DNA of 29,102 bases from Scatosoma sp045655705 (GTDB lineage: Bacteria; Bacillota; Clostridia; Christensenellales; Borkfalkiaceae), in NCBI GenBank assembly GCA_045655705.1, contig JAZOPU010000021.1, positions 1 through 29,102 of the forward strand, in the 5' to 3' direction. The notes beneath the pieces are model-generated. The model worked only from the letters and a program-made list of their open reading frames with translations, made no database searches and was not told where the DNA came from. This document shows positions 15,308 to 22,531 of the stretch, in pieces. Numbering within the stretch: the stretch's first letter is position 1; every line of letters begins with the position of its first letter. A program made the translations under genes and the position numbers.

Positions 15308-17029
15308 ATGGATTATCGTAAAGAGTATGAAAAATGGTTAAACGATCCCGCGCTTTGCGCGGAGGGTAAAGCGGAACTTCAAGAGATTGCCGGCGACGAA
15401 AAAGCAATCGAATACCGCTTTGGCGCGGAGCTGGAATTCGGCACGGCGGGTATGCGCGGTGTGATCGGTTACGGTACGAATATGATGAACGTCTACACGG
15501 TTATGCGCGCAACGCAAGGTCTTTGCAAATGGATACAAAGCCTTGGAAAAGCGGAAATGGATAGGGGCGTCGTCATTTCCTACGACACGCGCCGTAAATC
15601 CGAAGAATTCGCCAAAGCAGCCGCGGGCGTGCTTGCCAAAAACGGTATTAAGGCGTATTTGTTCGACGAAGTGCACCCCGTGCCTATGCTGTCCTACGCC
15701 GTGCGCTACTTAAACACGATTGCAGGGATTATGATCACGGCAAGCCATAACCCCAAGGAATACAACGGCTATAAAGTCTATGGTCAGGACGGTGCGCAAA
15801 TGTCGCCAGAAGACACGGCGAAAGTCGTTTCGTACATCTCGGAAATCACCGATTATTTGTCGGTTACGGGAGAAGAGAATAGCTCGCTGATTTTGCCCGT
15901 GCCCAAAAAACTCGACGAAGATTATATTACCGAGCTTTCCGCCCTTACCCTTTCCAAGCAAGCGGTGGAAGCTTGCGGGAAAAATTTAAAACTCGTTTAC
16001 ACGCCCGTGCACGGGAGCGGGTATATCCCCGTTATGACGATTTTGAAAAAGCTCGGGATTAACGCCACGGTGGTGGAAGCGCAAACAACGAAAGATACCG
16101 AGTTTTCCACCGTTAAAGTTCCTAACCCCGAATTTAAAGAAACGCTTTCCATGGGTATTGCACTTGCAAAGGAAATCAACGCGGACGTCGTGTTCGGTAC
16201 TGACCCCGACTCCGACCGTTTGGGCGTTGCCCTGAAAAACGACGCGGGCGAGTTTGTCGCACTCTCGGGAAATCAAGTGGGCATACTTCTTCTTGATTAT
16301 ATCTTAACGCGCCTTGCCGAAGATAACAAAATGCCGAAAAACGCGGCGGTGGTGAAATCGTTCGTGACGACGGGTATGGCGAAAGCACTTTGCGAGCAGT
16401 ACGGCGTTACGCTCTATGAAACGCCCGTAGGCTTTAAGTTTATCGGCGAAAAAATTAAACAATGGGAGCGCGATCATAAGCATACGTATATTTTCGGTTT
16501 TGAAGAATCCTGCGGATATCTTCGCGGTACGCACGCAAGGGATAAGGACGCGGTAGTTGCTTCTATGCTCTGTGCGGAAATGGTTTGCTATTATACGTAT
16601 ATCGGTAAAACGGTGTTTGAGCGTTTGCAAGAAATCTATCAAAAATACGGCTATGTGTTGGATAAAAACGTGTCCTTGCAATATTCGGGTTTGAACGCAA
16701 TGAAAGAAATGAACGCGGTCGTGGACGGCTTGAAAGGCTTGTTGCCCAAGGAAATCGCGGGCGTGGAAGTGGTGGCAATCCGCGATTATAGCGCGGCAAA
16801 ACGCACGGAAGTGGCAAGCGGAAAGGTAGAAGAAATGGATATTCCAAAATGCAACTGCGTCTACTACGAGCTGGAAGGCGGATCGTTCGTATGCGTGCGC
16901 CCGTCGGGAACAGAGCCGAAGCTGAAAATTTACTATTCCATCAAAGCCAAAGACGAAACAACGGCAAACGCAAAATTGGAAGAAATGCAACGTGAAGTAA
17001 ACGCATTATTAGAAAACGCAAAAAATTAA
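15308..17029 (+). CDS. pgcA: Alpha-phosphoglucomutase (phosphohexomutase family)
   Basis: The enzyme interconverts glucose 1-phosphate and glucose 6-phosphate, linking glycolysis to glycogen, wall and capsule precursors. The 573 residues match the Firmicutes PgcA length. GTAGMRG opens domain 1. ITASHNPKEYNGYK holds the phosphoserine Ser146. GTDPDSDR gives the magnesium ligands Asp299, Asp301 and Asp303. GFEESCGYL reads the sugar and RPSGTEPKLKIYYS binds the phosphate. All are intact. A phosphomannomutase side activity is possible. It is the last gene of the unit started at 13416, 15 bases after the second membrane protein, and is followed by a terminator. Why the two membrane proteins are tied to it is not clear. 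Confidence 0.95.
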   Translation: MDYRKEYEKWLNDPALCAEGKAELQEIAGDEKAIEYRFGAELEFGTAGMRGVIGYGTNMMNVYTVMRATQGLCKWIQSLGKAEMDRGVVISYDTRRKSEEFAKAAAGVLAKNGIKAYLFDEVHPVPMLSYAVRYLNTIAGIMITASHNPKEYNGYKVYGQDGAQMSPEDTAKVVSYISEITDYLSVTGEENSSLILPVPKKLDEDYITELSALTLSKQAVEACGKNLKLVYTPVHGSGYIPVMTILKKLGINATVVEAQTTKDTEFSTVKVPNPEFKETLSMGIALAKEINADVVFGTDPDSDRLGVALKNDAGEFVALSGNQVGILLLDYILTRLAEDNKMPKNAAVVKSFVTTGMAKALCEQYGVTLYETPVGFKFIGEKIKQWERDHKHTYIFGFEESCGYLRGTHARDKDAVVASMLCAEMVCYYTYIGKTVFERLQEIYQKYGYVLDKNVSLQYSGLNAMKEMNAVVDGLKGLLPKEIAGVEVVAIRDYSAAKRTEVASGKVEEMDIPKCNCVYYELEGGSFVCVRPSGTEPKLKIYYSIKAKDETTANAKLEEMQREVNALLENAKN

Positions 17030-17040
17030 GTAGACACAAA

Positions 17041-17077
17041 AAATCATCATAGACAAAAGTTTATGGTGATTTTTTTT
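17041..17077 (+). terminator. Terminator after phosphoglucomutase
   Basis: ATCATCATA pairs with TATGGTGAT (one G-U pair), with flanking A-tract and eight T after the stem. It begins 12 bases after the pgcA stop codon. Confidence 0.88.
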
Positions 17078-17116
17078 GGGTGTAATTATCAAAATCTTTA
17101 CGAATAAAAGTTTGTG

Positions 17117-17144
17117 AAAGAATTCCAAAGAATAGTGAAAGAAT
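17117..17144 (+). repeat. Three AAAGAAT heptamers in helical phase upstream of a promoter
   Basis: AAAGAAT occurs at 17117-17123, 17127-17133 and 17138-17144, that is, at steps of 10 and 11 bases. The outer two belong to a longer direct repeat GTGAAAGAATT (17114-17124 and 17135-17145) with a 21-base period. The array stops five bases before the -35 element of the ROK-nagA promoter. A regulator bound on one face of the helix is a reasonable reading, but none is identified. Confidence 0.6.
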
Positions 17145-17149
17145 TTCTA

Positions 17150-17177
17150 TTGTATTTTTTTCTGCGCGTGGTATAAT
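17150..17177 (+). promoter_or_regulatory. Promoter of the ROK kinase-nagA operon
   Basis: TTGTAT (17150-17155) and TATAAT (17172-17177) are 16 bases apart, and TGG just before the -10 makes it an extended -10 promoter. The expected start near 17184 leaves a short leader with the AGAGGA ribosome binding site. Confidence 0.75.
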
Positions 17178-17209
17178 GAAAGAAAAATAAAATTAGAGGA
17201 AGTATCACT

Positions 17210-18589
17210 ATGAAAATGCCCGTATTGGACAAGAATTTTTATCCTATGATCAAAGCGTTAAACGACTTTGAAAAGACCGTGAAAGCAAACGGTAACAGCG
17301 TGAAAGTAACGCTTGTTGCTGAGAGAAGCGGTGGTTATAACTACGTATATTCCTACGACGCGTTGCCTGACGGTGTAAACGATACGCTTAATTTCCGTAT
17401 CGCGGAGCGTATGGCAAAGACGATTTTGTGGGTAGTGGGCGGATTTAAAATTTCCGTTGCGGGTAGCAAATCCGTATACGAATACTTGAAAAAAGCGTAC
17501 ACGCTTGAAGGGCTTCGCGCGTTCGACGTAGACTTTATGAGCGGTGTGTATGAAAGACCTTTTGAAGTGGAATGGTTAGAACAAGACCAAATCCCTGCGC
17601 AAAAGAATAATTCCGTGCGCGTGGGCGGGTATTTGAACGGTTGCCGTATCGGTTTTGATGCAGGCGGATCGGATAGAAAAGTGAGCGCGGTTGTAGACGG
17701 TAAAGTCGTATATAGCGAAGAAGTTGTTTGGAACCCGAAAGTTACCGAAGACCCCACCTATCACTATAACGAAATTTTAACGGCAATGAAAACGGCGGCG
17801 TCGAAAATGCCTACCGTGGATGCGATCGGCGTATCTTCCGCGGGTGTATACGTGGATAATAAAATTATGGTTGCGTCCTTGTTTATCAAAGTAGACAAGA
17901 GCAAACACGGCGACTACGTGAAAAATATGTATATCAACGTAGCGAAAGAAATGAGCAAGGAATACAGCAAAGAAATTCCGCTCGAAGTAGCCAACGACGG
18001 CGACGTTACCGCACTTGCAGGTGCAATCGACTTAAACGACAACGGCGTTTTGGGGATCGCTATGGGTACGAGTGAAGCGGTTGGATATATCAACACGAGC
18101 GGCGGTATCAACGGCTGGCTTTCCGAGCTTGCGTTTGCGCCCGTAGACTTCAACGAGGGGGCAATGCAAGACGAATGGAGCGGGGATTTTGGCGTTGGCT
18201 GTAAGTATTTCTCGCAAGACGCGGTGATCAAGCTTGCCGAAGCTGGCGGACATACGTTTGCGGACGGACTTACCCCTGCGCAAAAGCTCAAAGAAGTGCA
18301 GGCAATGATGGACAAAGGCGACAAGCTTGCGGCGCAAATTTACGAAGATATCGGCGTATATCTTGCGCACACCATTCCCTTCTATGCGAAATTCTACGAT
18401 ATTAAGCACATGTTGCTCCTTGGTCGCGTAATGGGCGGTAAAGGCGGGGATATTATCCTTGCGACCTGCAAGAAAGTGCTTGCGGAAGAATACCCCGAAT
18501 TTGCGGCTTTGGATATCGGACTTCCCGACGAAACCAACCGTCGCGTTGGGCAAAGTATTGCGGCGGCTTCGCTTCCCGCAAACGCATAA
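17210..18589 (+). CDS. ROK-like sugar kinase with an extra N-terminal domain
   Basis: From about residue 146 the protein follows the ASKHA/ROK plan. CRIGFDAGGSDRKVSAVV with Asp150 is the phosphate-1 loop, AIGVSSAGV follows, VANDGDVTALAG gives the probable catalytic base Asp263, and GIAMGTSEAVGYI is the phosphate-2 loop. The zinc-binding Cys cluster of many ROK kinases is absent. The first 140 residues are not the winged-helix of NagC-type repressors and I do not recognise them; they make the chain 459 residues against a usual 300 or so. The next gene, 15 bases on, is nagA, so N-acetylglucosamine or N-acetylmannosamine is the likely substrate; this is inference. The start is the ATG after AGAGGA (17195-17200). 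Confidence 0.75.
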   Translation: MKMPVLDKNFYPMIKALNDFEKTVKANGNSVKVTLVAERSGGYNYVYSYDALPDGVNDTLNFRIAERMAKTILWVVGGFKISVAGSKSVYEYLKKAYTLEGLRAFDVDFMSGVYERPFEVEWLEQDQIPAQKNNSVRVGGYLNGCRIGFDAGGSDRKVSAVVDGKVVYSEEVVWNPKVTEDPTYHYNEILTAMKTAASKMPTVDAIGVSSAGVYVDNKIMVASLFIKVDKSKHGDYVKNMYINVAKEMSKEYSKEIPLEVANDGDVTALAGAIDLNDNGVLGIAMGTSEAVGYINTSGGINGWLSELAFAPVDFNEGAMQDEWSGDFGVGCKYFSQDAVIKLAEAGGHTFADGLTPAQKLKEVQAMMDKGDKLAAQIYEDIGVYLAHTIPFYAKFYDIKHMLLLGRVMGGKGGDIILATCKKVLAEEYPEFAALDIGLPDETNRRVGQSIAAASLPANA

Positions 18590-18592
18590 TTT

Positions 18593-18600
18593 GAGGTGAG
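18593..18600 (+). promoter_or_regulatory. Ribosome binding site that fixes the nagA start
   Basis: GAGGTGAG is a near-perfect complement of the 16S 3' end and lies four bases before the ATG at 18605. The in-frame GTG at 18596 is part of this site and is therefore rejected as start. Confidence 0.85.
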
Positions 18601-18604
18601 AAGA

Positions 18605-19747
18605 ATGAAATGTTTTAAAAATGCAACCGTCTACGTGGATGGCAAGGGACTTGTCAAATGCGCGGTCGAATTTGATGAAAAAATTCAAAAAATAAGCAAA
18701 AAAAGTAAAGCGGAAGAAATTGCGTTGCCCGAAGGCGCGATCGTGTTGCCGGGGTTTATCGACCAACATATCCATGGCGCGGGCGGCAGTGACGGTATGG
18801 ACGGCAGTGTGGAAAATATCGCAACCATCGCCAAAACGGTGGCTGCGGAAGGCACGACTTCTTTCCTTGTTACGACCATGACGCAAAGCAAAGAAAATAT
18901 CACCAAGGCTATGCAAGCGGTGAAAGAATATCGCGAAAAGGATAGCAAAGACGGTGCGCGCGTGGTGGGTATTCACTTGGAAGGACCGTTTATCGCGGCG
19001 GCGCATAAAGGCGCACAGCCTTTGGAATACGTGGTACAGCCTGTTATCCAAGCGTTTGACGAATATAACGCGGCGAGCGGAAACGCGATCAAAATCGTTT
19101 CCCTTGCTCCCGAAGTGGACGGTGCGGAAGAATTTATCCGTCACTTGGATAAAAACGGTATCGTTGCTTCGATTGGACATTCGGGCGCGAAATACGCGGA
19201 TATCCAAAAAGCTGTGGATGCTGGCGCGAAGAACGTTACGCACACCTATAACGCACAAAGCGCGTTGCACCATAGAGAAATCGGCGTGGTGGGTAGCGCA
19301 ATGCTTATAGACGAGCTCAATTGCGAACTAATCGCGGATACCATTCACGTGTCCGTTCCCGCAATGAAGCTTTTAATCAAAAATAAACCCGCGGATAAAC
19401 TTACGCTTATCACCGACGCAATGCGAGCAAAGGGTATTCCCGACGGTGTGAGTGAGCTTGGCGGACAAACGGTGTACGTGAAAAACGGCGAAGCGCGTTT
19501 GGAAGACGGAACGCTTGCAGGCAGTGTTTTGCGTATGAATAGAGCGCTTGAAAATATCGTAACCAAAGTAGGCGTGCCCTTTTTAAAGGCAGTGGACTTT
19601 GCCACGATCAATCCCGCGAAAACACTGGGTATTGATAACGAAGCGGGAAGTATTAAAGTGGGCAAACGCGCCGACTTTACCGTAATCAACGAAAATTACG
19701 ACGTACTTTTGACGGTACGCGGCGGGGAGATCGTGTATCAAGCATAA
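18605..19747 (+). CDS. nagA: N-acetylglucosamine-6-phosphate deacetylase
   Basis: NagA removes acetate from GlcNAc-6-phosphate to give glucosamine-6-phosphate, in the cytoplasm. The amidohydrolase barrel shows PGFIDQHIHGAGGSD (His55, His57), GIHLEGPF with the metal-binding Glu126, SIGHSG (His192), THTYNA (His213), HHRE and LITDAMRA with the catalytic Asp271. The length of 380 residues is usual. A small beta domain is formed by both ends (CFKNATVYVDG and ADFTVINENYDVLLTVRG). It shares a transcript with the ROK-type kinase, which would supply its substrate; a deaminase (nagB) is not in the window. A strong terminator follows. Confidence 0.96.
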   Translation: MKCFKNATVYVDGKGLVKCAVEFDEKIQKISKKSKAEEIALPEGAIVLPGFIDQHIHGAGGSDGMDGSVENIATIAKTVAAEGTTSFLVTTMTQSKENITKAMQAVKEYREKDSKDGARVVGIHLEGPFIAAAHKGAQPLEYVVQPVIQAFDEYNAASGNAIKIVSLAPEVDGAEEFIRHLDKNGIVASIGHSGAKYADIQKAVDAGAKNVTHTYNAQSALHHREIGVVGSAMLIDELNCELIADTIHVSVPAMKLLIKNKPADKLTLITDAMRAKGIPDGVSELGGQTVYVKNGEARLEDGTLAGSVLRMNRALENIVTKVGVPFLKAVDFATINPAKTLGIDNEAGSIKVGKRADFTVINENYDVLLTVRGGEIVYQA

Positions 19748-19775
19748 TTTCGCTCATAGATTATTTCCTCTTATT

Positions 19776-19813
19776 AAAGGACTTGGAAACGCTTGTGTTT
19801 CCAAGTCCTTTTT
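19776..19813 (+). terminator. Strong terminator after nagA
   Basis: AAAGGACTTGGAAAC (19776-19790) pairs perfectly with GTTTCCAAGTCCTTT (19797-19811) over 15 bp with a GCTTGT loop and runs into T. The A-tract on the 5' side would also make it work for minus-strand transcripts. Confidence 0.95.
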
Positions 19814-19883
19814 CATATTTTTTTATCAAAAAACATATCCATATACAGGGTGTAAAAAAATCAACGAAAGAATGTTTAAATAC

Positions 19884-19912
19884 TTCCCAAAAATAAAAAA
19901 ATATGTTATAAT
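19884..19912 (+). promoter_or_regulatory. Promoter of the murB-whiA-dnaE run
   Basis: TATAAT (19907-19912) with a preceding TGT forms an extended -10 element; the -35 at 19884-19889 (TTCCCA) is weak. The predicted start falls near 19919, only about nine bases before the TTG start codon of murB and downstream of the AGGAG at 19913-19917. Confidence 0.6.
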
Positions 19913-19917
19913 AGGAG
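19913..19917 (+). promoter_or_regulatory. Ribosome-binding-like AGGAG before murB
   Basis: AGGAG directly abuts the -10 element and lies ten bases before the TTG at 19928. It supports that start, but it can only act if transcription begins earlier than the promoter suggests. Confidence 0.45.
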
Positions 19918-19927
19918 ATGGACGAAT

Positions 19928-20782
19928 TTGATAGGAATTAACGAGCAAAACAGTATTTCCCCTTTTGACCTTGCAAAAAATAGCAGTATCGGCGTGGGCG
20001 GGTATGCGGAAATTGCCTATATGCCACAAACGCAAGAGGAATTTGTGCAGTTAGTACACGGGTTAAAAAAACAGGGCAAACCTTATTTTGTCGTGGGGAA
20101 TATGACCAACGTTTTGCCTGCTGACGGAAAATCCAAACGCGCGTTCATTCTCACCAAACGCCTAAATGCGATAGACGGAAATTATTTTGAAGCAGGCGTT
20201 ACGGCGGGACAATTTTTAAAATATTGCAAAGCGCAAAATGTAAGCGGGAGCGAGTTTTTGTCGGGAATCCCGTGCACGATAGGCGGGGCACTATATATGA
20301 ACGCGGGCGTTGCGGGTGCGTATATTGGCGATATCGTGGAAAGCGTTCGCGTGTTACAAGACGGAAAATTGCACACCTTAAAAAAAGAAGATTGCGCCTA
20401 TGCGTATAAAACGAGTGTGTTTATGCATACGGACACGGTGATACTCGGTGCGACCTTGCGTTTGCAAAAGGCGGATAAAACCGCGATAGAAGAGAAACTG
20501 ACCTATTATAACGAAAGACGCAAGCACCTGCCCAAGGGTAAGAGTATGGGCTGTGTGTTTAAAAACCCCGAAAATCTCGTTGCGGGGAAACTCATTGAAG
20601 GCGCGGGTCTTAAAGGCTTGCGCGTGGGCGGGGCGTATATATCGGAGAGTCACGCAAATTTTATTATCAACGACGCTTGCGCGACGTCGGCGCACGTACG
20701 TTCACTTATTGAAATTATTAAAAACGCGGTATTTGCACAATATAAAATACGCTTACAAGAAGAGATTAATTATTTGGAGTAG
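19928..20782 (+). CDS. murB: MurB-like UDP-N-acetylenolpyruvoylglucosamine reductase, divergent active site
   Basis: MurB reduces UDP-GlcNAc-enolpyruvate to UDP-MurNAc with NADPH and FAD, the second step of peptidoglycan synthesis. SGSEFLSGIPCTIGGALYMNAG (residues about 100 to 121) and the closing GAGLKGLRVGGAYISESHANFIIN are clear family blocks. Key residues differ from the textbook set. The Tyr-Arg-x-Ser motif is YKTS, so Lys161 stands for the Arg. The proton donor Ser is Cys209 in SMGCVFKNP. The FAD loop is GNMTNV (57-62) instead of GxGSNLL. The start is the TTG at 19928; no in-frame ATG is available upstream. At 284 residues it is of normal length for the short, Firmicutes-type MurB. It leads the run with a PHP gene, whiA and dnaE. 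Confidence 0.88.
   Translation: MIGINEQNSISPFDLAKNSSIGVGGYAEIAYMPQTQEEFVQLVHGLKKQGKPYFVVGNMTNVLPADGKSKRAFILTKRLNAIDGNYFEAGVTAGQFLKYCKAQNVSGSEFLSGIPCTIGGALYMNAGVAGAYIGDIVESVRVLQDGKLHTLKKEDCAYAYKTSVFMHTDTVILGATLRLQKADKTAIEEKLTYYNERRKHLPKGKSMGCVFKNPENLVAGKLIEGAGLKGLRVGGAYISESHANFIINDACATSAHVRSLIEIIKNAVFAQYKIRLQEEINYLE
20776..20779 (+). promoter_or_regulatory. Ribosome binding site that fixes the PHP gene start
   Basis: GGAG lies inside the last codons of murB, seven bases before the TTG at 20787. The frame is open much further upstream, but that stretch lies within murB and carries no PHP homology. Confidence 0.7.
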
Positions 20783-20786
20783 AACT

Positions 20787-21584
20787 TTGGAAAAGGACAC
20801 GAAAGTTATTTTAACAGCGGATTATCACACGCACACGCCCTATTCGCACGGCGCGAATACGGTGGCGGAGAACGTGGCGCGGGCAAAGGAGCTTGGACTT
20901 CAAGCGATTGGTATTTCCGACCACGGGTATTCGCATATTATCTACGGTTTGCGGCGCAAGGAAACCAAAGCGTATATCGCGGAATGTAAAGCGGCGGAAA
21001 AGGAATACGGAATAAAAGTGCTCGTGGGGATTGAAGCGAATATTCGCAGTATTTCGGGCGTTGCCGATCTCACGCAAAAAGACTTTGAAAATTTTGATCT
21101 CTATCTTTGCGGACACCATATCTACGTGAACTATGAAAAAACGCGTGAGCTTTGGGCGTATGGCTACGGCAATTGGGTGCGTAGCTCGTTGCTTAAAAAA
21201 CAGCCCACGCAAAAACAAATTGAGCGCAACACGACGGCGTATATCAACGTTATCAAAAATAACCCTATCGACGCGGTTACGCACGTGGGATACATTTGTC
21301 CTGCAAACGCCGTGGAAGTGGCAAAATGCGCGAGTGACTACGGCACGTATATTGAGCTTAATTCCAAGAAAAATCATTTCACCGACGAAGAACTTTCTGA
21401 TATTGCTGTCAAAACGTCCGCGCGGTTTATTATCAATTCCGACGCACATTCCAAAGACCGCGTGGGAGATACCAAGCTTGTGGAAGAACAACTTGCAAGA
21501 GTGGACTTCCCGATGGATAGGATAGACAATATCAACGGGCGTTTGCCCTCTTTCCGTTTTGCGGAATTTAAAAAACGTATGTAA
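20787..21584 (+). CDS. PHP-domain metal-dependent phosphatase, YcdX-like
   Basis: The 265-residue protein is a stand-alone PHP domain. The metal ligands are visible: DYHTHTPYSHG at the N-terminus, ISDHGY, GIEANI, CGHHIYV, THVGY and NSDAHSKDR near the C-terminus. This order fits the YcdX/histidinol-phosphatase-like group, which hydrolyses phosphate esters with three metals. The substrate is unknown; histidinol phosphate is possible but no his genes are near. It starts with TTG, five bases after the murB stop codon, and ends two bases before whiA, so it is cotranscribed with both. Homologues next to murB are common in Clostridia, which points to a link with wall precursors or sugar phosphates. 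Confidence 0.88.
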   Translation: MEKDTKVILTADYHTHTPYSHGANTVAENVARAKELGLQAIGISDHGYSHIIYGLRRKETKAYIAECKAAEKEYGIKVLVGIEANIRSISGVADLTQKDFENFDLYLCGHHIYVNYEKTRELWAYGYGNWVRSSLLKKQPTQKQIERNTTAYINVIKNNPIDAVTHVGYICPANAVEVAKCASDYGTYIELNSKKNHFTDEELSDIAVKTSARFIINSDAHSKDRVGDTKLVEEQLARVDFPMDRIDNINGRLPSFRFAEFKKRM

Positions 21585-21586
21585 TT

Positions 21587-22531
21587 ATGAGCTTTACTTC
21601 TGACGTTAAAAAAGAAATCATAGCCCGTTGCAGGGCGGAAAAAAACGGCGCGATGGGAAATTTGGCGTCGCTTTCCGCTTTTGTGAGAACGAGTGGAGAA
21701 ATCGGCGTCGTAGGGGGAAAGCCCACGTTTTTTCTCGTGAGTGAAACGGAAAACGTGGCGGAATATTTTATGCAAATTTTTTCCGAGGCGTTTTCGACGG
21801 AGCTTTTTATCACGCATGCCACGCGGGATAAAAAGAGCGGTCGGGACAAGCTCGTGTTACAATGCGCATCTGCGCATACAGGGCGGGTGTTGGAAGGGTT
21901 ACGGCTGTTAAAAAGCGATAAAATCAGCGTACGCGAGAGTATTTGTAAACGCTTGATTAATACCGACGAGAAAAAACGCGCGTATATCCGCGGTGCGTTT
22001 TTGGGCGGGGGGAGTTGTATGCTACCCACGGGCGCGAACGCCACGTCTTATCATTTAGAGATCGTGTTTTTTAACAAACGCACGGCGCAAGATTTTTGCG
22101 ATTTGCTCGTGGAAATGGAACTGATTGCAAGGCTCGTGGAAAGAAAGGAAACGTTCGTCGTGTATATCAAGAGCAAAGAAACCATTTCCGACTTTCTTGC
22201 GCTTGTCGGTGCGGAAAACGCGCTGAAAAAATTTGCGGCGTTTTTGGAAAAACGCGACGAAGCCAACCGCGATAACCGTGCGCGCAACTGCATGGCGGGG
22301 AATGCGGATAAGTCCGCGATTGCGGCGGTAAAACAGGTGGTGGCGATACGGAAAATCGAAGAAAAGACCAAGGGCAAGGATTTAAGCGAAGAACTGCTTA
22401 CCCTTGCCAAGGCAAGATTAAAAAATCCCACGGCGTCGCTCAAAGAACTTGCGGAGCAGTTGGGGGTTAGTAAGAGTTGTATAAATCACCGTATGCGTAA
22501 GCTTATGGAGATAGCGGAGGAGTTGGTATGA
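21587..22531 (+). CDS. whiA: WhiA-type DNA-binding protein
   Basis: WhiA is a conserved Gram-positive DNA-binding protein that affects cell division, chromosome segregation and, in actinomycetes, sporulation. The 314 residues hold an N-terminal part related to LAGLIDADG endonucleases (RGAFLGGGSCMLP near residue 130, without nuclease residues) and a C-terminal helix-turn-helix (SLKELAEQLGVSKSCINHRMRKL). The start ATG comes two bases after the PHP stop codon and has no good ribosome binding site, so translation is probably coupled. Its stop overlaps the dnaE start. Usually rapZ and yvcK lie between murB and whiA; here they are missing. Confidence 0.95.
   Translation: MSFTSDVKKEIIARCRAEKNGAMGNLASLSAFVRTSGEIGVVGGKPTFFLVSETENVAEYFMQIFSEAFSTELFITHATRDKKSGRDKLVLQCASAHTGRVLEGLRLLKSDKISVRESICKRLINTDEKKRAYIRGAFLGGGSCMLPTGANATSYHLEIVFFNKRTAQDFCDLLVEMELIARLVERKETFVVYIKSKETISDFLALVGAENALKKFAAFLEKRDEANRDNRARNCMAGNADKSAIAAVKQVVAIRKIEEKTKGKDLSEELLTLAKARLKNPTASLKELAEQLGVSKSCINHRMRKLMEIAEELV

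Noticed and set aside
20553..20786. Upstream extension of the PHP gene
   Set aside because: It lies inside murB in another frame, has no PHP homology, and a good binding site marks the TTG at 20787.
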